A stretch of DNA of 13,603 nt. Source: Pseudomonadota bacterium (GTDB lineage: Bacteria > Pseudomonadota > Gammaproteobacteria > Xanthomonadales > Xanthomonadaceae). The stretch spans positions 1-13,603 of the forward strand of contig JAEWFT010000008.1 of the NCBI GenBank assembly GCA_023388715.1, written 5' to 3'. Shown here in pieces: positions 7,661 to 13,603 of this stretch (positions are counted from its first letter, which is position 1; every line of letters starts with the position of its first letter). Both the position numbers and the translations under genes were made by a program. The notes below the pieces were generated by a model. It did not search any database. It worked only from the letters and a program-made list of their open reading frames with translations, and was not told where the DNA came from.

Positions 7661-7770
7661 TCCAGGCTGCGCCTGGATCAGCCCGGGGTTTGCTGCGCAA
7701 GCCCCGGGTCCGGCGACCTGCTTCCACACTCCCCGCCGCTGTCGCGGCGCCCCCCCTTGACTCAAGGGGG
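7658..7770. repeat. Run of four hairpins between leucine dehydrogenase and isovaleryl-CoA dehydrogenase
   Basis: Four inverted repeats fill this short stretch. (1) TGATCCAGG/CCTGGATCA, 7658-7666 with 7672-7680, a 9-bp stem that contains the stop codon. (2) CCCGGGGTTTGC with GCAAGCCCCGGG, 7682-7693 and 7697-7708, a 12-bp stem with one G-U pair and a 3-nt loop. (3) CGCCGC/GCGGCG, 7734-7739 and 7744-7749. (4) CCCCCTT/AAGGGGG, 7752-7758 and 7764-7770. None is followed by a U-tract, so they may stabilise or attenuate a shared transcript rather than end it. Confidence 0.7.
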
Positions 7771-7777
7771 TTCTGCA

Positions 7778-7792
7778 AAGCTGAAACCCCTC
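7778..7792 (+). promoter_or_regulatory. Leader element shared with the ChaN-like gene (copy 2)
   Basis: AAGCTGAAACCCCTC is the second copy of the element at 2323-2337, again exactly 17 nt before the ATG and directly after the fourth hairpin. No Shine-Dalgarno is evident between it and the start codon at 7810. Confidence 0.4.
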
Positions 7793-7809
7793 GCAGAGCG
7801 AAGATTCCC

Positions 7810-8967
7810 ATGCGTCCATTCCCCCTCGGCGAAGACATCGATGCCCTGCGCGACGCGGTCCGCCGCTTCGCCGAGAGCGAGGTCGCGCCGCGCGCGGCGG
7901 CCATCGACGAGGACAACTGGTTCCCGCAGGACCTGTGGCCAAAGCTCGGCGAGATGGGCCTGCTCGGGCTCACCATCCCGGACGAGTTCGGCGGCAGCGA
8001 CATGGGTTACCTCGCCCACCTGGTGGCGATGGAGGAACTCAGCCGCGCATCGGGTTCGGTCGGGCTCTCCTATGGCGCGCACTCCAACCTGTGCGTCAAC
8101 AACCTGTATGCCAATGGCAACGACGCGCAGCGGGCGAAGTACCTGCCGAAGCTGTGCACGGGCGAATGGAAGGGCGCGCTGGCGATGAGCGAGCCGGGCG
8201 CCGGTTCAGACGTGGTCGGCTCGATGAGCTGCCGCGCCGAACTGCGCGATGGCGCGTGGGTCGCCAACGGCAACAAGATGTGGATCACCAACGGCCCCGA
8301 GGCCGACGTGCTGGTCGTCTACATGCGCACCGCCGGCAAGGACGCGGGCAGCAAGTGCATAACCGCCTTCATCGTCGAGAAGGGCATGCCGGGCTTTTCC
8401 ACGGCGCAGAAGCTGGACAAGCTGGGCATGCGCGGCAGCAACACCTGCGAGCTGGTGTTCGAGGACTGCCGGATTCCCGCGGAGAACGTGCTGGGCGAGG
8501 TCAACGGCGGCGTCAAGGTGCTGATGAGCGGCCTCAACACCGAGCGGCTGGTGCTGTCCGGCGGCCCGATCGGACTGATGCAGGCGGCGCTGGACATCGC
8601 CCTGCCCTACGTGCGCGAGCGCCGCCAGTTCGGCGAGGCGATCGGCACCTTCGGCATCATGCAGGCCAAGATCGCCGACATGTACACCGCGCTGCAATCC
8701 TCGCGCGCGTTCGCCTACCAGGTCGCGCGCGACTACGACGCGGGCCACAGGAGCCGGATCGACGCGGCCTCCTGCCTGCTGCACGCCAGCGACGCCGCGG
8801 TGCAGGTCGCGCTGGAGGCCATCCAGTCGCTGGGCGGCAACGGCTACATCAACGAGTTCCCCACCGGCCGCATCCTGCGCGACGCCAAGCTGTACGCGAT
8901 CGGCGCCGGCACCAACGAGATCCGCCGGATGCTGATCGGCCGCGAGCTGTTCGCCGGCAACAGCTGA
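7810..8967 (+). CDS. ivd: Isovaleryl-CoA dehydrogenase
   Basis: This 385-residue FAD flavoenzyme of the acyl-CoA dehydrogenase family oxidises isovaleryl-CoA to 3-methylcrotonyl-CoA in leucine catabolism, passing electrons to ETF. Long stretches resemble the human enzyme: SYGAHSNLC, ALAMSEPGAGSDV, NGNKMWITNGP, EKGMPGFSTAQKLDKLGMRG, QSLGGNGYINEFP. The diagnostic feature is the catalytic base. Glu245 in GLNTERLVL matches the isovaleryl-CoA dehydrogenase base (Glu254 in human), while the C-terminal position used as base by short- and medium-chain enzymes is Ala366 in IGAGTNE. That pair separates it from other acyl-CoA dehydrogenases; pseudomonad LiuA is the equivalent. ATG 7810 gives the standard N-terminus; an upstream in-frame extension would run through the hairpins and is not supported. 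No 3-methylcrotonyl-CoA carboxylase genes are next to it, unlike the usual liu operon, since a terminator follows at once. Confidence 0.94.
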   Translation: MRPFPLGEDIDALRDAVRRFAESEVAPRAAAIDEDNWFPQDLWPKLGEMGLLGLTIPDEFGGSDMGYLAHLVAMEELSRASGSVGLSYGAHSNLCVNNLYANGNDAQRAKYLPKLCTGEWKGALAMSEPGAGSDVVGSMSCRAELRDGAWVANGNKMWITNGPEADVLVVYMRTAGKDAGSKCITAFIVEKGMPGFSTAQKLDKLGMRGSNTCELVFEDCRIPAENVLGEVNGGVKVLMSGLNTERLVLSGGPIGLMQAALDIALPYVRERRQFGEAIGTFGIMQAKIADMYTALQSSRAFAYQVARDYDAGHRSRIDAASCLLHASDAAVQVALEAIQSLGGNGYINEFPTGRILRDAKLYAIGAGTNEIRRMLIGRELFAGNS

Positions 8968-8989
8968 GCGACGCGGGCATCACGGCAAG

Positions 8990-9020
8990 AAAAAACGCCG
9001 CGTCTCCGCGGCGTTTTTTT
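8990..9020. terminator. Bidirectional intrinsic terminator
   Basis: CGCCGCG (8996-9002), TCTC loop, CGCGGCG (9007-9013), flanked by six A on the left and seven T on the right. The symmetry lets it end both the plus-strand isovaleryl-CoA dehydrogenase transcript (stop at 8967) and the convergent minus-strand autotransporter transcript (stop at 9039). Confidence 0.9.
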
Positions 9021-9038
9021 CGTCCCGCCCCCGCCGGC

Positions 9039-11987
9039 TCAGAACCGGCGCAGGAACTGCACGCTCGCCTGGTGGGTGTCGCCCACCTCGCTGGCGCGGC
9101 GGCTCAGGTCGAAGCGGAACAGGTTGCCGCCGTGCAACGCGCTGAGGCCGATGCCAAGCAGCTGGCTGCGCGACGCCAGCCCGATGCCCTGCAGCGGCGC
9201 CCACTGCTCCACCCCGCGGTAGCTGGCGTCGAAGGCGAAGCCGTCGGCCGCCAGCGTGTGCTGCCACTCGGCGCGCGCGTTCGCGCGCAGGTCGAGCCCG
9301 CCGGCGCGCCAGCCACGCTCGGCCCGCAACCCGCCCAGCGCCTGCCAGCGGCTGGCCTCCCACGCCTCCGCGCGCAGCCCGAAGCCGGTGTCGCCGCCTT
9401 CGTCGAAGCCGTCGTTGGACAGGCGCACGTACTGGCTGCCGAGGTAGGGCATGACGTCGAAACCACCCGCCTCGAACAGGCGGCCGACCTCGGCGTGCAC
9501 GCCCTGGTAGTTGCCGGACAGCTGGCTGGCGACGCCGTCGCGCAGGCCGCCGAGCAGCAGGTTGCGCTGCATCTGCCGGTCGAAGCGGCCGGAGACCAGC
9601 TGCGCCTGCGCCTGCCACGGGCCCTGCCAGGCGGCACCGTAGAGCTGCAGTTCGCTCTGGCGGCCACGGCTGCGGTCGCCGAAGTCGCCCAGCCAGCTCG
9701 ACTGCTCCAGGCGATTCATCGCCACGCCAAGCACCGCGTTGCCGCCAACCCGCCAGTCGTTGCCGATCATCTGCCCGCTGGCATCCATGCCGATGCCGTC
9801 GAAGCCCGACTGCGCCAGGTGGCCGCTGCTGGCCAGGTCGCGCGACCAGCCGCCCGCCCGCTGCGGCGAGCGCGCCAGCGTGGCGAGGCGCGAATCCATC
9901 GCGCGGCGGCCGGCATCGATCGCATCGAAGGTCATTGCCGCCGAGGCCGCGTGCAGTTCGCCCGAGAGGCTGCGCAGCGAGTAATCCGCGTTGGTGATGC
10001 TCCAGGACTGCTGCAGCGCGCCCGCGGCGTCGATGAAGCCGCTTGCGATCCCGCCCCCGCCAGCGCCCTGGAGCTGCTGGTCGATCGCCTGCATCGCGGT
10101 TTCCACGCGCGAGGCCGACATCGCCGTGATCCCGCCCAGGCCGGCCCCGGCGATCGCCTGGGTGACGTCGATGCGGTTGATGTTGAGGAACACGTTATTG
10201 GGGTCGTAGCCCAGGTTGGCGTCGAGGAAGACGTTGGACGCCGCGCGCAGGGTGGAGAAGGTGCCGGTGACGCCGCCGGTGGCGGTCAGCAGGGTTTCCT
10301 TCGCCGTGGTGGTGTAGCCCGACCGGACGCCCAGGATCGACATGGTGCCGGCCACGGACGCGCTGCCGCCCACGTTGAGCTTGCTGCCCAGCCACACCCC
10401 GAGGTTGCCGCTGGCGGACTGGCTGAAGTTCCCCGCAATGCTCGCGGGGACGTTCGCGCCGGAGAGGAAGCGGCCGTTGTTGACCACGTTGCCGCCGAAC
10501 GCGCCGCTGCCCCAGACGGTGCCACCGCTGCCCACGGTCAGGTGCGAGGCCATGCCCTTGCGCACCGACAGCCCGCCGGCCTCGACCCGGGTGGCGCCGG
10601 TGTAGCTGGCGGCCTCGGTCAGGGTCAGGTTGCCGGAGCCGTTCTTGACCAGCCCGCCGCTGCCCACAATCGCGTTGCGCCAGACCGAGTTGCCGGTGAC
10701 GCTAACGTTGACGTCGCCCCAGGCGAAATTGCTCGGGCCCATCGCGGCCTTGGTGACGTCCAGCAGGCCCCAGCCGAACACCGGATCCACGCCGGGGGCG
10801 CCCAGGTCCTTCGCCGCAGCGAGGATGGTCTGGCGCACCAGGTCATTGGTGAAGTACGGGAACGCCGACCACACCACCGCCGCCGCGCCCGATACCAGCG
10901 GGGCGGCATACGAGGTGCCACCGCCGCCGTAGAAGCGCAGCACGCCCGCGCTGTCGCGCAACGGGAAGACGGCGTCGCCCGGCGCCACCAGGCAGTAGTT
11001 CATCGCCACGCCGCACTTCTGCGAGTAGTCCGTCAGCTGGGTGGGGTTGGCCGGATCCAGCGCGCCCACGGTCAGCCAGCCGCGCTCCAGCACCGGATCG
11101 CCGCCGTGCATGCTGGGCAGGGCGGCGTTGTCGGAGGGATTGTTGGCAAGGTCGGGATTGGCCGAATCGCCGCTGTTGCCATTCGCGAACACCACCAGGC
11201 CGCCGCGGCTGACGATGAAGTCCTTGTACGCGTTCGCCAGCTCGACCGTCAGCCCGGGGTCGTTCCAGTACAGGCCACCCCAGGAGTTGTTGATGATCTT
11301 CGCGCCGGCATTGGCCAGGTCCGAGTTGAGCGACTTGAAGAAGTCGCCGTAGCCCTCGCCGGCCTTGATCTCGTTGCCGCCCTGGTCGGTGCCGTCGTCG
11401 ACCGGCCGTTCGTCCCGGATGAAGCGCCAGGACACGATGCTGGAGGCTTGCGCCACGCCGCCCGGCCAGAGCCCGGTCTGGCCGCCGGAGAACTGCGCGT
11501 TCACCGGCGACCCTGCGGCAAGCAGCGCCACCGTCGTGCCGTGGCCGACCTTGTCGTCGACGCTGCGGTCGAAGCCGGTCCAGTTGCTGGGCGGCATGAT
11601 GTTGCGGGTGACGCGCGGGGACAGCCCGGGGTGGTTGCGGTCGACGCCGGAGTCGAGCACGCCAATGGTGACGCCCTGGCCGGTGAGGCCGGCGCCCAGC
11701 GCGCCCGCGGCGTTGGTCAGCTGCAGGTGCGCCGACAGCTGCTGGCTCCCCAGGTCGCGCGGCGCGGCCAGGGCCGGCACTGCCGGCGGGTTCACCACCA
11801 GGCTGGCGTCGTTGGCCACGGTCGGGGTGAAGCCGATCCCGGTGGGCGGCGGCGGGGTTGCCGGCGGCGGCGTGGGGCGCACGGAACTGCCACCGCCCCC
11901 GCAAGCGGTCAGCGCCAACGCCACTGCGGCAGGCAGGATGGCCACGCCAAGGGCGCGGTGGAAACGGGCGGTGGTGGTGCGCGTCAT
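9039..11987 (-). CDS. Subtilisin-type (S8) lipoprotein autotransporter
   Basis: This 982-residue type Va secreted serine protease is expected on the cell surface, with possible self-release. The signal peptide ends in LTAC (Cys29), a good lipobox, followed by a Gly/Ser/Pro-rich linker, as in the lipidated autotransporters NalP and SphB1. The S8 domain (about 100-412) has the full triad: Asp112 (GVLDSGVD), His149 (VGHGTTVA) and Ser359 (GGTSYAAP), plus oxyanion Asn271 (ANGNSGD). A passenger-associated repeat follows (GSGNLTLTEAASYTGAT, about 450-466), then a beta-helix-like Gly/Asn-rich stretch. The last ~280 residues form the barrel, ending in Phe (FLRRF) as outer-membrane proteins do. The start is chosen from GGGGAG (11994-11999) 6 nt before the ATG; a longer reading to 12065 has no signal peptide at its beginning. 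Substrates are unknown. It diverges from the thiolase and converges on isovaleryl-CoA dehydrogenase, so it is transcribed alone. Confidence 0.93.
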   Translation of the reverse strand: MTRTTTARFHRALGVAILPAAVALALTACGGGGSSVRPTPPPATPPPPTGIGFTPTVANDASLVVNPPAVPALAAPRDLGSQQLSAHLQLTNAAGALGAGLTGQGVTIGVLDSGVDRNHPGLSPRVTRNIMPPSNWTGFDRSVDDKVGHGTTVALLAAGSPVNAQFSGGQTGLWPGGVAQASSIVSWRFIRDERPVDDGTDQGGNEIKAGEGYGDFFKSLNSDLANAGAKIINNSWGGLYWNDPGLTVELANAYKDFIVSRGGLVVFANGNSGDSANPDLANNPSDNAALPSMHGGDPVLERGWLTVGALDPANPTQLTDYSQKCGVAMNYCLVAPGDAVFPLRDSAGVLRFYGGGGTSYAAPLVSGAAAVVWSAFPYFTNDLVRQTILAAAKDLGAPGVDPVFGWGLLDVTKAAMGPSNFAWGDVNVSVTGNSVWRNAIVGSGGLVKNGSGNLTLTEAASYTGATRVEAGGLSVRKGMASHLTVGSGGTVWGSGAFGGNVVNNGRFLSGANVPASIAGNFSQSASGNLGVWLGSKLNVGGSASVAGTMSILGVRSGYTTTAKETLLTATGGVTGTFSTLRAASNVFLDANLGYDPNNVFLNINRIDVTQAIAGAGLGGITAMSASRVETAMQAIDQQLQGAGGGGIASGFIDAAGALQQSWSITNADYSLRSLSGELHAASAAMTFDAIDAGRRAMDSRLATLARSPQRAGGWSRDLASSGHLAQSGFDGIGMDASGQMIGNDWRVGGNAVLGVAMNRLEQSSWLGDFGDRSRGRQSELQLYGAAWQGPWQAQAQLVSGRFDRQMQRNLLLGGLRDGVASQLSGNYQGVHAEVGRLFEAGGFDVMPYLGSQYVRLSNDGFDEGGDTGFGLRAEAWEASRWQALGGLRAERGWRAGGLDLRANARAEWQHTLAADGFAFDASYRGVEQWAPLQGIGLASRSQLLGIGLSALHGGNLFRFDLSRRASEVGDTHQASVQFLRRF

Positions 11988-12040
11988 CTGGAACTCCCCG
12001 GTGTTCAAGCACACGCGCAACCCGCGCGCGACAAGCTCCT

Positions 12041-12069
12041 GTTGTAAGCCGGAGCACGCACGCATGCAA
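12041..12069 (-). promoter_or_regulatory. Candidate sigma-70 promoter of the autotransporter
   Basis: On the minus strand TTGCAT (12064-12069), a 17-bp spacer and TACAAC (12041-12046) form a moderate promoter match, placed about 50 nt upstream of the start codon at 11987. This is pattern matching only. Confidence 0.3.
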
Positions 12070-12097
12070 CCGCGGCAATCTGAACATTGTCCGCGCG

Positions 12098-12125
12098 TTC
12101 ACCCGCTGCGGTTTCGCGCGATAAT
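12098..12125 (+). promoter_or_regulatory. Candidate sigma-70 promoter of the thiolase
   Basis: TTCACC (12098-12103), 16-bp spacer and GATAAT (12120-12125, 5 of 6 to consensus). The predicted start near 12132 leaves a leader of about 42 nt with GGAG at 12165-12168, 5 nt before the ATG. The 186-nt divergent region shows no other clear operator. Confidence 0.45.
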
Positions 12126-12173
12126 CGGGCGGTCCGGCCACGCGCCGGCCCCCACACCCGTTTTGGAGTCACC

Positions 12174-13349
12174 ATGAGCGACGTCGTCATCGTCGGTGCC
12201 AAGCGCACCGCCATCGGTTCCTTCCTCGGCCAGTTCACCGGCGTTCCCACGCCCACCCTGGGCGCGGCCGCGATCGGTGCCGCGCTGGCCCACGCCGGCA
12301 TCGGCGCGGACAAGGTCGACGAGGTCATCATGGGCTGCGTGCTGCCGGCCGGCCTCGGCCAGGCCCCCGCGCGCCAGGCCGCGCGCGCCGCGGGTGTCCC
12401 CGACGCCGCGGGCGCCACCACGATCAACAAGGTCTGCGGCTCGGGCATGAAGGCGGTGATGCTGGCGCACGACATCATCAAGGCCGGCTCGGCCAGCACC
12501 GTGGTCGCCGGCGGCATGGAGTCGATGACCAACGCCCCGCACCTTCTCAACGGTTCGCGCACCGGCGTGCGCTACGGCAGCGCCGAGTTCCTCGACCACA
12601 TGGCCTTCGACGGCCTGACCGACCCGTACGAAGGCAAGGCGATGGGCGTGTTCGGCGACGCCACCTGCGCCGAGTACAACTGGGACCGCGCCGCCCTCGA
12701 CGGTTTCTCGATCGAGAGCGCGCGCCGCGCCCAGGCCGCGCAGGCCGCCGGCGCGTTTGCCGACGAGATCACGCCGGTGACGGTCAAGACCCGCAAGGGC
12801 GAGGTCGTGGTCGACAGCGACGAGGAGCCCGGTAAGGTCGACCCGGCCAAGATCCCGACCCTGCGGGCGGCGTTCGGCAAGGACGGCGTGCTCACCGCGG
12901 CCTCCTCCTCCAAGATCTCCGACGGCGCCGCCGCGCTGGTGGTGATGTCGGCCGAGGCCGCTTCGGCCGCGGGCGCGACCCCGGTCGCGCGGATCGTGGC
13001 GCATTCCACCCACTCGCAGGCGCCCGACCGTTTCACCACGGCGCCCGTGTCGGCGCTGAAGACGGTGCTCGAGAAAGCCGGCTGGTCGGTGGGCGACGTC
13101 GACCTGTTCGAGGTCAACGAGGCCTTCGCCTGCGTGGCGATGGCCCCGATGCAGGACCTCGGGATCCCGCACGAGAAGCTCAACGTCAACGGCGGCGCGC
13201 TGGCGCTCGGCCACCCGATCGGCGCTTCCGGCGCCCGCCTGCTGGTGACCCTGATCCACGCCCTCAAGGCCCGTGGGGGCAAGCGCGGGGTTGCGTCGCT
13301 GTGCATCGGCGGGGGTGAGGCGACCGCGCTGGCAATCGAGCTGGCGTGA
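12174..13349 (+). CDS. Acetyl-CoA C-acetyltransferase (thiolase II)
   Basis: This 391-residue biosynthetic-type thiolase condenses two acetyl-CoA to acetoacetyl-CoA or cleaves acetoacetyl-CoA, the last step of ketogenic leucine breakdown; it may also cleave 2-methylacetoacetyl-CoA from isoleucine. The catalytic set is complete: nucleophile Cys88 in NKVCGSGMKA, His347 in GHPIGASG and Cys377 in SLCIGGGEA, spaced as in the Zoogloea enzyme (89/348/378). VNEAFA and NVNGGALALGHP are conserved blocks. The middle segment MGVFGD replaces the usual bacterial HMGxTAEN, and GGKRGVA precedes the last Cys; both look more like the ACAT/Erg10 class found in eukaryotes and some bacteria than like E. coli AtoB, so no symbol is assigned. 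The start is fixed by GGAG 5 nt upstream. It is transcribed alone, with no CoA-transferase alongside. Confidence 0.93.
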   Translation: MSDVVIVGAKRTAIGSFLGQFTGVPTPTLGAAAIGAALAHAGIGADKVDEVIMGCVLPAGLGQAPARQAARAAGVPDAAGATTINKVCGSGMKAVMLAHDIIKAGSASTVVAGGMESMTNAPHLLNGSRTGVRYGSAEFLDHMAFDGLTDPYEGKAMGVFGDATCAEYNWDRAALDGFSIESARRAQAAQAAGAFADEITPVTVKTRKGEVVVDSDEEPGKVDPAKIPTLRAAFGKDGVLTAASSSKISDGAAALVVMSAEAASAAGATPVARIVAHSTHSQAPDRFTTAPVSALKTVLEKAGWSVGDVDLFEVNEAFACVAMAPMQDLGIPHEKLNVNGGALALGHPIGASGARLLVTLIHALKARGGKRGVASLCIGGGEATALAIELA

Positions 13350-13400
13350 CGCCGTTCCGCTTTTGCTGAATGGGCGGCCCCAAAAAACCCCGGGAACCGC

Positions 13401-13428
13401 TTGACACGCGACAACGGCTTGTCATCAT
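13401..13428 (+). promoter_or_regulatory. Candidate sigma-70 promoter of the small lipoprotein
   Basis: A perfect TTGACA (13401-13406), 16-bp spacer and CATCAT (13423-13428, 4 of 6). It lies 52 nt after the thiolase stop, suggesting independent transcription. No convincing intrinsic terminator was seen between the thiolase stop and this promoter. Confidence 0.5.
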
Positions 13429-13433
13429 GTTAC

Positions 13434-13454
13434 CAACGCGCATTGTGCGCGTTG
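13434..13454. repeat. Perfect 9-bp inverted repeat in the lipoprotein leader
   Basis: CAACGCGCA and TGCGCGTTG are perfectly complementary across a TTG loop, beginning 6 nt after the candidate -10 box and so covering the predicted start of transcription. It is followed by the overlapping palindrome TTGTACAA (13452-13459). There is no U-tract, so an operator or an mRNA-stabilising 5' hairpin is more likely than a terminator. Confidence 0.6.
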
Positions 13455-13489
13455 TACAAACCCCAATTTCACGACGAGGAAACTGCATC

Positions 13490-13603
13490 ATGTCCATCAA
13501 CAAGATCCTGCTGGCGATGGCGCTGGGCCTGGCCCTGACTGCCTGCACCAACCAGCAGCAGGCTGAGGAAGCCGTTGCCGAGGCCGGTGAGGCCGCCGTC
13601 GAC
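13490..13603 (+). CDS. Small lipoprotein, N-terminus only (partial)
   Basis: The first 38 residues are visible before the right edge. A lysine near the N-terminus, a hydrophobic segment (LLAMALGLAL) and LTAC form a textbook lipoprotein signal peptide with Cys19 as the lipidated residue. The following stretch is rich in Gln, Glu and Ala (TNQQQAEEAVAEAGEAA) and looks like a low-complexity or helical linker. GAGGA at 13476-13480, 9 nt upstream, is the ribosome binding site. The +2 Thr after Cys gives no inner-membrane retention signal in the Asp+2 sense, so outer-membrane sorting is likely. The family cannot be named from this fragment. Confidence 0.75.
   Translation, partial: MSINKILLAMALGLALTACTNQQQAEEAVAEAGEAAVD

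Noticed and set aside
10200..10700. Repeat-rich Gly/Asn/Thr stretch in the autotransporter as a possible separate adhesin or CRISPR-like repeat
   Set aside because: It is continuous in frame with protease and barrel and contains a standard passenger-associated repeat; there are no regular DNA repeats with spacers.
7935..12047. Plus-strand open frame of 1370 codons crossing isovaleryl-CoA dehydrogenase and the autotransporter
   Set aside because: It overlaps two well-supported genes in other frames, runs through a strong terminator, and has arginine/alanine-rich low-information sequence. It is a GC-bias artefact.
13350..13400. Possible terminator after the thiolase (GGGGCC-like, A-run, CCCCGGG)
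   Set aside because: The arms do not form a continuous stem and no T-tract follows on the plus strand.

Overview
The window is very GC-rich chromosomal DNA with strong third-position G/C preference. The gene families and a perfect Clp/CRP operator fit a Gammaproteobacterium of the Xanthomonadaceae/Lysobacteraceae type (Lysobacter, Luteimonas, Xanthomonas and relatives). That assignment is an inference from protein resemblance and codon use; no rRNA or other marker is present.

Layout, left to right: (1) the N-terminal 711 residues of an IcmF-type fused acyl-CoA mutase on the minus strand, running off the left edge; (2) a divergent ChaN-like (DUF399) lipoprotein; (3) a regulatory region with a perfect Clp/CRP palindrome followed by a near-consensus sigma-54 promoter, driving (4) a large sensor with signal peptide, periplasmic beta-propeller, Y_Y_Y domain, one membrane helix and a GGDEF (diguanylate cyclase) domain; (5) leucine dehydrogenase; (6) a run of four hairpins, then (7) isovaleryl-CoA dehydrogenase; (8) a bidirectional terminator shared with (9) a convergent subtilisin-type lipoprotein autotransporter on the minus strand; (10) an acetyl-CoA C-acetyltransferase transcribed divergently from the autotransporter; (11) the start of a small lipoprotein running off the right edge.

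Metabolically the window is centred on branched-chain amino acid and short acyl-CoA catabolism. Leucine dehydrogenase deaminates Leu/Val/Ile, isovaleryl-CoA dehydrogenase takes the leucine branch onward, IcmF interconverts isobutyryl-CoA (valine branch) and n-butyryl-CoA, and the thiolase splits or forms acetoacetyl-CoA. Bacteria of this group make iso-branched fatty acids and DSF-type signals from the same acyl-CoA primers, so these genes may also control that pool (inference). Set among them are two envelope proteins and a c-di-GMP signalling gene.

The most interesting observation is the control region of the GGDEF protein. A Clp site (Clp is inactivated by c-di-GMP in xanthomonads) and a sigma-54 promoter sit upstream of a cyclase that appears to lack the product-inhibition I-site, suggesting feedback at the level of transcription. 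No CRISPR array, prophage, insertion sequence or obviously new multi-gene system was found; most of the window looks like ordinary chromosomal housekeeping and accessory metabolism.
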